Origin: Lachnoclostridium phytofermentans ISDg
GTDB taxonomy: Bacteria > Bacillota > Clostridia > Lachnospirales > Lachnospiraceae
NCBI RefSeq assembly: GCF_000018685.1
Contig: NC_010001.1
Span: 3,302,001 to 3,366,000, forward strand
Length of the DNA stretch: 64,000 nt
Direction: 5' to 3'
The notes under the pieces are model-generated. The model did no database searches, was not told the origin of the DNA, and saw only the letters and a program-made list of their open reading frames with translations. Both the position numbers and the translations under genes were made by a program. Positions 15,333-23,191 of the stretch are shown one piece after another (the stretch's first letter is position 1; every line of letters begins with the position of its first letter).

Positions 15333-16999
15333 ATGAAAAGTTAAATTCCAGTGTAAAGTTAAATTCCAGTATGCAGGCTAAATTCCATTTTATCTAGGTT
15401 TGAGCTATATTATAAATAAAAAAAATATAGTATAATAGGCTAACAGGAATGATCGGAATAAAAAAACTGCATGGCAAACAGACGACTGGAGAGTTTTGTG
15501 CAAGACTAAATTCCACCCGTCAGGGATAGGATATTGACGATTCTTCATCCGCAGATTGGCTAAAAGTTATGGGTTACTTTTTCAGCAGTTCGGGGGTCAG
15601 TATGATATCATTGGGTGGTATCTCCCTTAGTCCGAATGCATATACTGCATTATTATCAAGCAGCATTTGGGCCAGTTTAATGGGGGCTAGACCATTTAAG
15701 CTGGCTCTTGCTGTACTATTGATATGACTTGCAAGTTTTGTAACATCCCATTGGGTGAGGGTGTCAAATGTAGAACCTTTCGGAAGGACATAACGTATAA
15801 ATTCATGGTTCTTTTCGATACCAGGTTTCTGCCATGATGCCATGGGGTCACAATAATAAATAGATGTTCGAATGACATTATCGATTCCAGTTTCAAGTTC
15901 ATCAGGCTTTAAAAATTCGCCCCCCCTGTCAGTTAAGATAACAGGAAAGGTTTTGCAAAACCCAAGTGTTGAAATTTTTTCTTCAAGACGGTCAAATACT
16001 TTTTTAACAGATGTAGTTGTTTTATCCGGAAGAAGGTAGATCAACATCAGTTTACAGTTTCGGAAAAACAGGGTAAGAAATACCTTGTGACTACCTTCGC
16101 AACCAACTACGGTATCCATTTCCACAACATTTGAATCAGGATAGGCTTGTATATAGCTAAGAAAATCTTTGTAGGAGCGACCTTCAAAAATACCTTTATC
16201 ATTGATTTCTGATGGATGAAGTTTACGGAGTTTGTACTTTACTTTCCGGGGGAGATCGAGATTTTTTACGGAAAGAGCACCAGAGGCTATGTAATTATAG
16301 ATTGTTTTTTCAGTGCATTTAATTTCAGGATGGCTTTGAACAATCTGATAAGGGCTCTGTCCCTGTAGGATTAAAGGTGAAACTATACTATCCATAAGCT
16401 TAAGGTCTACCTCCGATATATTGATTCCGTTTCTGGATTCAACCAAAATAGTCTTATATTCCTTATTTGAGGTAACAGCTTTGTAGAAGTATTTATCAAG
16501 CCTACATTGAACCTTTTTCGGGCAACCATTACAGACATAGGGGTATTTCAAAATCGTCGAACATACCTCTACGACAAATTTAATGCAATGAGCATTACAT
16601 TCGATACAGGAACTACACTGCTTCTTGCATGGGATTGAGCGATTGCAGACATTTCTGAGCTTGCAATCACGACGATCAGTACAGTGGTTGAAGTTAATGA
16701 AATCATTTCTGGGATTTAATATGCGGTGCTTCCTAACCTCTTTGGAAATGGTAGATGGATCCTTGCAAATATACTTAGCGATTTCACTAAAGGGCATGTT
16801 GTTATCCAAGGATTTTTCAATGTAAACTCTGTTATCTAATGTAAGATGTTTTTGATTCCCGGGTATTAATTTACACATAAATAAACTCCTTTCACTGCGG
16901 ATTGGGAATACAATCTTATAGTAAAGGAGTACTGGAGTTTAAGAAAGAGTAAATTCCATATTTAATATTTAAAAATGGAATCTAGTTTTTCAATCAACA
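15328..16999 (-). mobile_element. IS30-family insertion sequence, about 1.67 kb
   Basis: The element is bounded by 14-bp direct repeats (15314-15327 and 17000-17013). The terminal inverted repeats match at 20 of 25 positions: left 15328-15352 begins GTTGAATGAAAAG, and the right end read inward from 16998 begins GTTGATTGAAAAA. It carries one transposase gene on the minus strand. TAAATTCCA-type motifs recur near both ends (three at 15343-15388, one at 15512, one at 16952 and an inverted variant near 16973), possibly transposase sites. It is longer than the usual 1.0-1.2 kb because the transposase has an extra cysteine-rich region and about 245 bp follow its stop. Confidence 0.88.
15574..16878 (-). 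CDS. IS30-family transposase with cysteine-rich insertion
   Basis: A DDE transposase that moves the surrounding element. The 434-residue product has an N-terminal helix-turn-helix (PFSEIAKYICKDPSTISKEV, residues 29-48), a cysteine-rich stretch at residues 66-125 (pairs such as CSSC, CIEC and CNGC, then CRLDKYFY) likely to bind zinc, and an integrase core with D255 (VVEMDTVVG), D317 (ILTDRGGEF) and E355 (KPGIEKNHEF). The start follows AAAGGAG at 7 nt. The frame is intact, so the element could be active. Classic IS30 transposases are nearer 380 residues; the extra length is mainly the cysteine-rich part. Confidence 0.93.
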   Translation of the reverse strand: MCKLIPGNQKHLTLDNRVYIEKSLDNNMPFSEIAKYICKDPSTISKEVRKHRILNPRNDFINFNHCTDRRDCKLRNVCNRSIPCKKQCSSCIECNAHCIKFVVEVCSTILKYPYVCNGCPKKVQCRLDKYFYKAVTSNKEYKTILVESRNGINISEVDLKLMDSIVSPLILQGQSPYQIVQSHPEIKCTEKTIYNYIASGALSVKNLDLPRKVKYKLRKLHPSEINDKGIFEGRSYKDFLSYIQAYPDSNVVEMDTVVGCEGSHKVFLTLFFRNCKLMLIYLLPDKTTTSVKKVFDRLEEKISTLGFCKTFPVILTDRGGEFLKPDELETGIDNVIRTSIYYCDPMASWQKPGIEKNHEFIRYVLPKGSTFDTLTQWDVTKLASHINSTARASLNGLAPIKLAQMLLDNNAVYAFGLREIPPNDIILTPELLKK

Positions 17000-17013
17000 T
17001 TTTTTAAAGAAGG
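17000..17013. repeat. Right flanking direct repeat and remnant of the dinB end
   Basis: Exact copy of 15314-15327. Read on the plus strand in the dinB frame, it continues through DTICNHKLGK to a TAA near 17043, just before the terminator. Confidence 0.8.
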
Positions 17014-17043
17014 ACACGATTTGTAATCATAAATTAGGTAAAT

Positions 17044-17087
17044 AAAAAAACATCTTTGAACGTTTTTTCATTCTAAGATGTTTTTTT
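17044..17087. terminator. Bidirectional terminator between dinB and the isomerase gene
   Basis: Arms ACATCTT and AAGATGT are flanked by A and T runs of seven on each side, so it can work in both directions. It would end dinB (plus) and the convergent sugar isomerase transcript (minus). Confidence 0.75.
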
Positions 17088-17171
17088 ATCTTCATGATAA
17101 GGCAAAGTTAGCAAATCGTACTTCCCCTTTTTATAGGTAATGGCGCAAAATTTACTATAGACTTAAAAAAC

Positions 17172-18017
17172 CTATGCTTCTTCATAACATTTCTTAATAT
17201 AATCCCTGGATGCAAGTGCATTCTCTGGAACAGAATCCTCCAATAGCATATGAATCATAGGTTTCTTTTCTTTTGCAAGCTTCATAATTAGTGGCAGATT
17301 TAATAAACCTTCTCCAACAGCAAGTGGTCTAGACACAATATTTCCATCCTCTACTATAAAATCTTTAATATGGAGAACATCTATTTCTTCACCGATTAAT
17401 TCAAATGCTTCTTCGATAATTTCATCCTGATTCTTGTAATTGTCAATTGACATCACATTTACAGCATCGAAGATGACCCGTAAATTTGGTGAATTAATGG
17501 CATCTAACACTTTTCTCGTTCTTGTAATATCACACATAATATGTTTGTAAACAGGCTCTATTCCAACGATAACACCCATTTTTTCCGCGTATTCTACTAC
17601 AGGGCGTAAATTATTAATAAAGATATCTAACGCCTCCTCTGAGTGATTTGCGGGCTCATAGGCGTATTCTTCATTTACCGCTCCAGTCTCTGTTCCAACC
17701 ATTCCACAACCTAGTAAAGAAGCAAATCGAATGTGAGCCTCGTAATTTTTCTGAATTTCGCGTAGTTGTAATTTATCTGGATGACCAAGATTTAAATAAC
17801 ATCCTAATACTGCTACTTGTACCTGATTCTTTGCAAAAACTTCTTTCATGTATAAGGCCATACCTGAAGTCATTGCTTCTCTGTTAACGTTAAAAGCGTC
17901 AATAGCCTTTTTTAGTGCAAGCTGCGTACAGCAAAATCCTTTGTCCGCAATATTCTCTACTAAATTATCAAATGGAGCTTTTTCCATATCATGACCACGT
18001 ATACCAAGTCTCAACAT
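17172..18017 (-). CDS. Xylose-isomerase-like TIM-barrel sugar isomerase/epimerase
   Basis: A 281-residue cytosolic protein of the AP-endonuclease-2/xylose-isomerase-like TIM-barrel superfamily. It has the usual acidic and histidine metal ligands at strand ends: GIEPVYKHIMCD (about residues 151-162), VIFDAVNVMSI, and DVLHIKDFIVEDG (about 213-225, the HxKD motif). These enzymes isomerise or epimerise sugars or their acids; the exact substrate is not readable. It follows a polysaccharide deacetylase and an ABC sugar importer on the same strand, so a role in pectin-derived sugars is likely. A structured repeat fills the gap before it; AGAGGT precedes the ATG. Confidence 0.8.
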   Translation of the reverse strand: MLRLGIRGHDMEKAPFDNLVENIADKGFCCTQLALKKAIDAFNVNREAMTSGMALYMKEVFAKNQVQVAVLGCYLNLGHPDKLQLREIQKNYEAHIRFASLLGCGMVGTETGAVNEEYAYEPANHSEEALDIFINNLRPVVEYAEKMGVIVGIEPVYKHIMCDITRTRKVLDAINSPNLRVIFDAVNVMSIDNYKNQDEIIEEAFELIGEEIDVLHIKDFIVEDGNIVSRPLAVGEGLLNLPLIMKLAKEKKPMIHMLLEDSVPENALASRDYIKKCYEEA

Positions 18018-18022
18018 ATTAA

Positions 18023-18174
18023 CCTCTATTCTGGCGCTTTAGCGCCTTTTATTTAAATTATTTACTCAGTAGGCCAGATAATTGCGCCGAGGACGACGCT
18101 GGCACAAATATCCGTGTGAATTTTTAGAATTTCTTAGGCGGCGTCTTTTGGCGCCTTAGAAATTCTCTTCCCAC
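18023..18174 (-). repeat. Structured intergenic repeat, copy B (deacetylase-isomerase gap)
   Basis: The core at 18065-18174 matches 501-610 at 94 of 110 positions without gaps. It has the same long stem (GAATTTCTTAGGCG/CGCCTTAGAAATTC) and a shorter stem whose arms differ from copy A but still pair (TTGTGCC with GGCGCAA on the minus strand, one G-U). The end near the isomerase gene has TATTCTGGCGCTTTAGCGCC, itself a small hairpin. The other end runs into the deacetylase gene and supplies its final Glu-Asn-Phe and stop. Confidence 0.85.
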
Positions 18175-18980
18175 TCTTCCCACAATCTTACTGTTTGACC
18201 GGCCTTTATTTCTACAGCTGTGGCATCATTTACAGATAACCATACAGATGTTGCGGATGGATTATATACAAGATTACCTTTTGCTGTAAATTGGAGTCTT
18301 TCTGCTGCTTCTAAATAATCTACGATCTCTATATTAGTAGCATACCAGATATCATCACGATGTCCAACTAGCTTACAAAACTCCTCTATTACCTCCCAGT
18401 TATTATGATTGGTAAATTCATAGCTATGTCCCCATACATACATCATATACAGGTACTGTTTCTTCGATAGGCTAACAAATTCTTCCCCAAGCTTTAGTAG
18501 ATCATGATTATGGTGGCAAGTTGCTTTCCATTCATAAAAATCGGTTGGTAAATTAAAGTCATCACTATTTCCTACGATTCTTGAATACCTAATTCCAAGT
18601 CCAGGTAATATCTCTTTAATACGTTTATCATAAGATCCGTTGGGATAGGATAACCCTCTTACTGGATATTCCACCAAACTTTCAAGTCCCTTACGATCTT
18701 CGTATATTTGTTCAATAATCATGGTGGAAGGACATCTAGAGATCGTTGGGTGAGTAAATGTATGCGCAGCTACTTCATGACCTTGATAAATTTTATTAAT
18801 TTCTTCTTTCTTAATACGTTCTGGCTGATCCATTAGTCCAAAATTTAGATGAAAAGTACCTTTAATCCCAAATTCATTAAAGATAGTTAATAATCTCCTA
18901 TCCTCTTGTTTCCCATCATCATAACTCATGGTCAAAACTTTATGTTTTCCTCCCTGAAAACAGGTATATACTTTATTCAT
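18156..18980 (-). CDS. Polysaccharide deacetylase family protein (CE4-like, cytosolic)
   Basis: A 274-residue NodB-fold protein. It carries the catalytic motif 1 (TMSYDDGKQEDR, about residues 17-28, with the Asp pair) and motif 2 (HTFTHPTIS, about residues 72-80, the metal-binding His pair). CE4 enzymes remove N- or O-acetyl groups from polysaccharides. There is no signal peptide, so it should act on imported oligosaccharides, in keeping with the ABC importer directly upstream. The C-terminal part after about residue 220 looks like a small beta domain. The final residues and stop come from the intergenic repeat. The precise substrate is unknown. Confidence 0.85.
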   Translation of the reverse strand: MNKVYTCFQGGKHKVLTMSYDDGKQEDRRLLTIFNEFGIKGTFHLNFGLMDQPERIKKEEINKIYQGHEVAAHTFTHPTISRCPSTMIIEQIYEDRKGLESLVEYPVRGLSYPNGSYDKRIKEILPGLGIRYSRIVGNSDDFNLPTDFYEWKATCHHNHDLLKLGEEFVSLSKKQYLYMMYVWGHSYEFTNHNNWEVIEEFCKLVGHRDDIWYATNIEIVDYLEAAERLQFTAKGNLVYNPSATSVWLSVNDATAVEIKAGQTVRLWEEWEENF

Positions 18981-19090
18981 TATCAGCCCTCCTCTGTAGT
19001 TCGTATGTAATTTATCTTATCATTATCTAATTTATTATACAATAACATAGTATCTAATAAAGTAAAAAGCCGCCACCAAAGAACCTAGGA

Positions 19091-19119
19091 AGGAACCCTA
19101 CCCAAATGGTTAGGTTCCT
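19091..19119. other. Hairpin between permease and deacetylase genes
   Basis: AGGAACCCTACC pairs with GGTTAGGTTCCT across a 5-nt loop, with one bulge. No T-run follows directly on the minus strand (a short one comes about 30 nt later), so it may attenuate or protect the upstream mRNA end instead of terminating fully. Confidence 0.5.
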
Positions 19120-19177
19120 CGTCGCTTGATTCTTTCAGCAACAGCTTTCATGTTTCCTATCAAATGTACAAATATCA

Positions 19178-20029
19178 TTACTCTTTAATCGCACCGATAT
19201 TAACACCTTTTACGAAGTACTTCTGACAGAAAGGATAGATAATCATGAAAGGTAAAATTGCTACCATAACGGCTGCACTAAACATTGTATTCTGAGAAAT
19301 ATGCTCGGAAGTGTTTGGTGTATCACCATCCATAATTAAGTTACGTAATTTCTGCTGGAAGTTATATAAACTACTCTTTTGGATGTAAATCTTAAAGTTT
19401 GTATAGTCATTCCAGAAAGTTACGGAGAACATCAAACCAATTGATGCAAGCGCTGCTTTGGAAAGAGGAAGTACAATCTTAAAGAATGTGCCCATTGGGG
19501 AACATCCGTCAATGGATGCAGCTTCAAACAATCCTTTTGGAATACCCTCAAAGAAGTTACGCATCAATACAAGGTTATAAACATTGATACCAAGTGGTAA
19601 GATAACCGCAAATAATGTATCTGTTAACCCTAACTTAGACATAACTAAGAAAGAAGGAACCATACCACCCTCAAAGATCATGGTGAATAGTAAAAGGAAA
19701 GAGAATATATTTCTACCTGGCATTTCGTACTGAATTAATACATAAGCACCTAAAGTAGATAGTGTTAAACCAAGGAAAGTACCAGCAATTGTTGTAATAC
19801 AGGAGATTAAGAATGGTTTATATAAGGATTCATAAGTTAAAATTACCTTATATCCAACCAAACCAAATTCCTTTGGCCATAATCTCATACCATAGCTAGT
19901 CTGTAAATCAATAGAGTCAACAAACACTTTCCATAATGGTACTATAATAAATAAACAAATCATGAAAAATAATAAACCATTAAAAATAGGAAAGAGTTTG
20001 ATTTTTTTTGCTTTTTTCTTAGAATTCAT
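19178..20029 (-). CDS. ABC sugar transporter permease, CUT1 family (LplC/YtcP-like)
   Basis: A 283-residue inner-membrane permease with six predicted membrane segments and the EAA loop (GLFEAASIDGCSPMGTFFKIVLP, near residues 178-200) that contacts the ATPase. The ending YFVKGVNIGAIKE is typical of LplC/YtcP permeases, which import oligosaccharides such as unsaturated rhamnogalacturonides in Bacillus. No ATPase gene is nearby; this subclass normally shares an MsmX-type ATPase. It follows the partner permease by 12 bp, and a binding protein precedes both. Confidence 0.93.
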   Translation of the reverse strand: MNSKKKAKKIKLFPIFNGLLFFMICLFIIVPLWKVFVDSIDLQTSYGMRLWPKEFGLVGYKVILTYESLYKPFLISCITTIAGTFLGLTLSTLGAYVLIQYEMPGRNIFSFLLLFTMIFEGGMVPSFLVMSKLGLTDTLFAVILPLGINVYNLVLMRNFFEGIPKGLFEAASIDGCSPMGTFFKIVLPLSKAALASIGLMFSVTFWNDYTNFKIYIQKSSLYNFQQKLRNLIMDGDTPNTSEHISQNTMFSAAVMVAILPFMIIYPFCQKYFVKGVNIGAIKE

Positions 20030-20041
20030 CGTCTACCCCTC

Positions 20042-20992
20042 CTATACGATACCGCGTCCGCGGACTTTTTTACTTGCGTAATTACAAACTAATACGAGAA
20101 TACAACCTACAACAGATTTCATTAAACCTACTGCTGTTGTAAAGCCATAGTTTGGTATACCGCCACCGAAGGTCTGACGATAAACAAAAGTCTGTATAAC
20201 GTCGGATGTTTTATAAACTGCTGAGTTGTACATAACGAATACGGATTCAAATAGATTCATAATCTTTGCTAAATTAAGTATTAACACTACAATAATAGTA
20301 TTAGCTAAGCTTGGTAACGTAATGAAAAGCATCTGATTCCATCGATTTGCACCATCGATTTGCGCTGCTTCGTATAGATCAGGGCTAATACCTGATAATG
20401 TTGCAAGATAAATGATAGTACCCCAACCAGTATCTTTCCATATATTAACTATATAATAAACTGGCCTCCACCATTTTTCTTCCGCCAGGAAGTATATCAT
20501 TTGATCTTTGTTAATAACTCCAAGGTTAACTAAGAAAGAGTTAACAAGACCTTCGTTGGAAGGAGAAAGAATTAAGCGGAATACAGATGCAGTAACTACC
20601 CATGACATAAAGTGTGGTAAGTAGATAAGCGTCTGAACAGCCTTCTTTGCTTGCAAATTTTTAATTTCATTTAATAACAGCGAAATAATAACTGCCATAA
20701 ATGTATTTAATAACAACTTAACGATACTTAACTCAAATGTATTAACAAATGCACGGATAAAATCTTGCTTCTTTAATAACTTTTCAAAATGCTTTAATCC
20801 AACAAACACAGGTTCCTGTGCCATCTTATAATCATAGAATGCATACTTTATAAAGTACATCGGTAAATAGTTGAATAATGCAATGAATACTAATACTGGA
20901 GCAAACATTACATAAAACCATCTATGGTTGTAAATTCTTAAACTTAATGGTGCTTTGCTACCTGGTACTTTCTGTCCTCGTTTAATGCTCAT
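20042..20992 (-). CDS. ABC sugar transporter permease, CUT1 family (LplB/YteP-like)
   Basis: A 316-residue permease that pairs with the next gene. It has a basic N-terminus, a first membrane segment around LVFIALFNYLPMYFIKYAF, further segments, and the EAA loop (LYEAAQIDGANRWNQMLFITLP, near residues 225-246). It belongs to the LplB/YteP group that handles pectin-derived oligosaccharides. ATG 20992 is preferred over an upstream GTG because AAAGGAAG lies 9 nt before it. It is preceded by the binding-protein gene on the same strand. Confidence 0.93.
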   Translation of the reverse strand: MSIKRGQKVPGSKAPLSLRIYNHRWFYVMFAPVLVFIALFNYLPMYFIKYAFYDYKMAQEPVFVGLKHFEKLLKKQDFIRAFVNTFELSIVKLLLNTFMAVIISLLLNEIKNLQAKKAVQTLIYLPHFMSWVVTASVFRLILSPSNEGLVNSFLVNLGVINKDQMIYFLAEEKWWRPVYYIVNIWKDTGWGTIIYLATLSGISPDLYEAAQIDGANRWNQMLFITLPSLANTIIVVLILNLAKIMNLFESVFVMYNSAVYKTSDVIQTFVYRQTFGGGIPNYGFTTAVGLMKSVVGCILVLVCNYASKKVRGRGIV

Positions 20993-21143
20993 CGAAGCAC
21001 TTCCTTTCACAAATTAGAATTTCCTCTCACGAGCATCTCTCGTGATAAGGAGGGGCCGAACTTTATCATTTGTTCAAACCCCTCTTTATTAACAACAACT
21101 ATTTATAGCTGTTTCAACTAAGTTAAGCTATTTAAACCTTAGA

Positions 21144-22745
21144 TTAGTTGTTTAAAGAATCTAAAATTTCCTGTACCATATCAGCAGACTGGCTTGTATA
21201 TTCATTCATACCATCCTCAACGCTCATACTGCCAGTTACAACCTTAGTTACAATCTGAGTACGAAGATCAACAAGATCTGCATTATACTCATTAATAGTA
21301 TCATTACTTACTACTACATTAGCTGGAACTGCCCATGAATTGAACTTTTCAGCTGCATCTTTAGCAACTGGATTAACAGCTGCAATACCAGGATCAGCAT
21401 TATCAGCGAATGTTGCAAAGCTTAACATTGGATCGATGTGATTCTTAGTTAATAATGTGTCTGGCTTTTCTAAAGAAGGTAACATGTGGAATTGACCTTC
21501 TGTATAAGTAAGTTGTTTTTCCTCTGTTAACTTAACTGTCTCAGCTTTGTCATCCCAGTGAACGCCCTTAACGCCATATGTCCAAAGTGTCTGAACAGCA
21601 CCGCCATCTAACATTGGCTCAAGGAAATACTTGAAGATACCAGCAGGATTTGCAGCTTTAGTTGTAATACACCAAGCTGGAGCCTGTCTCTCAAGATAGT
21701 TACCTAACTCAGCAATTGGAGGAAGAACTACTAATTCGCCATCCTTACCATTACTTTCAAGACTGCTCTTTAAGTTAGCTGCCCATGTACCAGCCCAGTA
21801 TGTGAATACACCAAACTTATCATCAAAGTACTTATTACGACAGTCTTTTGTACCATTTGTAATGGATTCTTTATCAATATAACCTGCAGAGTAAGCATCC
21901 TTTAATCTCTGAAGAGCTGATTTCATAGCATCTGTAGAGAAACCATCAATCCACTTACCGCTATTATCCTTCATGAAATCTGGATAAGCATCTTGATAGA
22001 ACTCTGGTAAATAGTTTGTATATGGAGCTTCATTTCCGATAAGACCAGCTGCAGAAACTGCATAAGTATTAGTTGGATCACCACTATCGTTCATATCAGA
22101 CTCTGTAAATACCTTTAACATGTTAAGGTACTCATCATAGTTTGTAGGAACTGATAAGCCAGCTTTATCTAACCAAGCTTTTTTAACGTAAGTAACACAT
22201 CCGTTACCTCTTGCTGGAGTAAAGCCGTATAGCTTTCCATCAATCTTAATTGATTCCATTGCATCAATATTAGTAATTCTTCCAGAAGCTTTTAATTCAG
22301 AATTATCCCAGTACTCTGTGATGTCTGCTAAAAGACCTGCACTTGCATAGTTAGTATAGTAAGAGCCACCTAAAAGAACAACATCTGGCCAGTTACTTCC
22401 TGCAAATGTAAGACCTACAGCATCATAGTAACCAGAGTGATCTGGCTGTGTAAACTGAATATCAAGACCAAGTTCAGCCTCAAGAGCTGCTTCGAACTGA
22501 TCACGTCCGTTAGGCTCTGTAAATACAGTACCATCCATCATTACTGTGATTACAGATGGCTTCTCAACTTCAGAAACTGGAGCTTCTGGAGTAGTTGTTG
22601 CGCCACCATTGTTTTCAGCACCCTTTGTTGGAGCTGTTGTTGGTTCTGTCTTTGGTCCATCGTTCTTGCTTCCACAAGCTGTTAAGCTAAATACAAGCGC
22701 AAGACTTAAACCAAGTGATAAGAATTTCTGTGTAGACTTTCTCAT
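21144..22745 (-). CDS. Extracellular solute-binding lipoprotein of the CUT1 importer
   Basis: A 533-residue lipoprotein with a signal peptide ending in the lipobox LTACGSKNDG (Cys at about residue 24), then a Thr/Pro/Gly-rich linker, then a family-1 solute-binding fold. It would capture sugar oligomers outside the membrane for the two permeases downstream. LplA/YtcQ-type binding proteins of this size go with LplB/LplC-type permeases. It is divergent from an AraC-type regulator that most likely controls it. The ligand is inferred from the neighbouring pectin genes, not from the sequence. Confidence 0.92.
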   Translation of the reverse strand: MRKSTQKFLSLGLSLALVFSLTACGSKNDGPKTEPTTAPTKGAENNGGATTTPEAPVSEVEKPSVITVMMDGTVFTEPNGRDQFEAALEAELGLDIQFTQPDHSGYYDAVGLTFAGSNWPDVVLLGGSYYTNYASAGLLADITEYWDNSELKASGRITNIDAMESIKIDGKLYGFTPARGNGCVTYVKKAWLDKAGLSVPTNYDEYLNMLKVFTESDMNDSGDPTNTYAVSAAGLIGNEAPYTNYLPEFYQDAYPDFMKDNSGKWIDGFSTDAMKSALQRLKDAYSAGYIDKESITNGTKDCRNKYFDDKFGVFTYWAGTWAANLKSSLESNGKDGELVVLPPIAELGNYLERQAPAWCITTKAANPAGIFKYFLEPMLDGGAVQTLWTYGVKGVHWDDKAETVKLTEEKQLTYTEGQFHMLPSLEKPDTLLTKNHIDPMLSFATFADNADPGIAAVNPVAKDAAEKFNSWAVPANVVVSNDTINEYNADLVDLRTQIVTKVVTGSMSVEDGMNEYTSQSADMVQEILDSLNN

Positions 22746-23191
22746 CGAAATACCCTCCTTTATTGGTTCAATTATAATATTGTAGAAAGTATTAAAAATT
22801 TGTAGTTTTCATTCTCATTATGTAACTTTGCCACAAATCTTTATACTTTATGTCAATCTAAGAAAACTAATGTTAGGTTTTAAAAACCAATTTAATTTTT
22901 AAGACCAGTTGTTTAGTTTTGTTCGATTTGACTTCTACATACTAACATGCTTTGTACTTTTTTAACAAGAAGCAATATTTATTATCACTGTGCAATTTTT
23001 AAGCTAGCTCTCAAAGCCTTGATTTCACTGGGTTTCTTAAGGTATGCATCCATTCTTTTTGTGCTTGTATGCGCTTTCAATTTTTACCAAACTAAAAATA
23101 TGAGCACATAGCTTGCAAATAATGCACCACTTTGATATAATTTTTACACAATGTTTTGTTTGCTTTTACTAAATAATAGAGGGAATATCAA
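22746..23191. other. Regulatory gap between divergent binding-protein and AraC-type regulator genes
   Basis: 446 bp without a gene. On the minus strand a TTGACA occurs near 22849-22854 and a TATAAT near 22775, but not at a proper spacing from each other. AraC-activated promoters often lack a good -35. No clear operator repeat was recognised. Confidence 0.5.
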
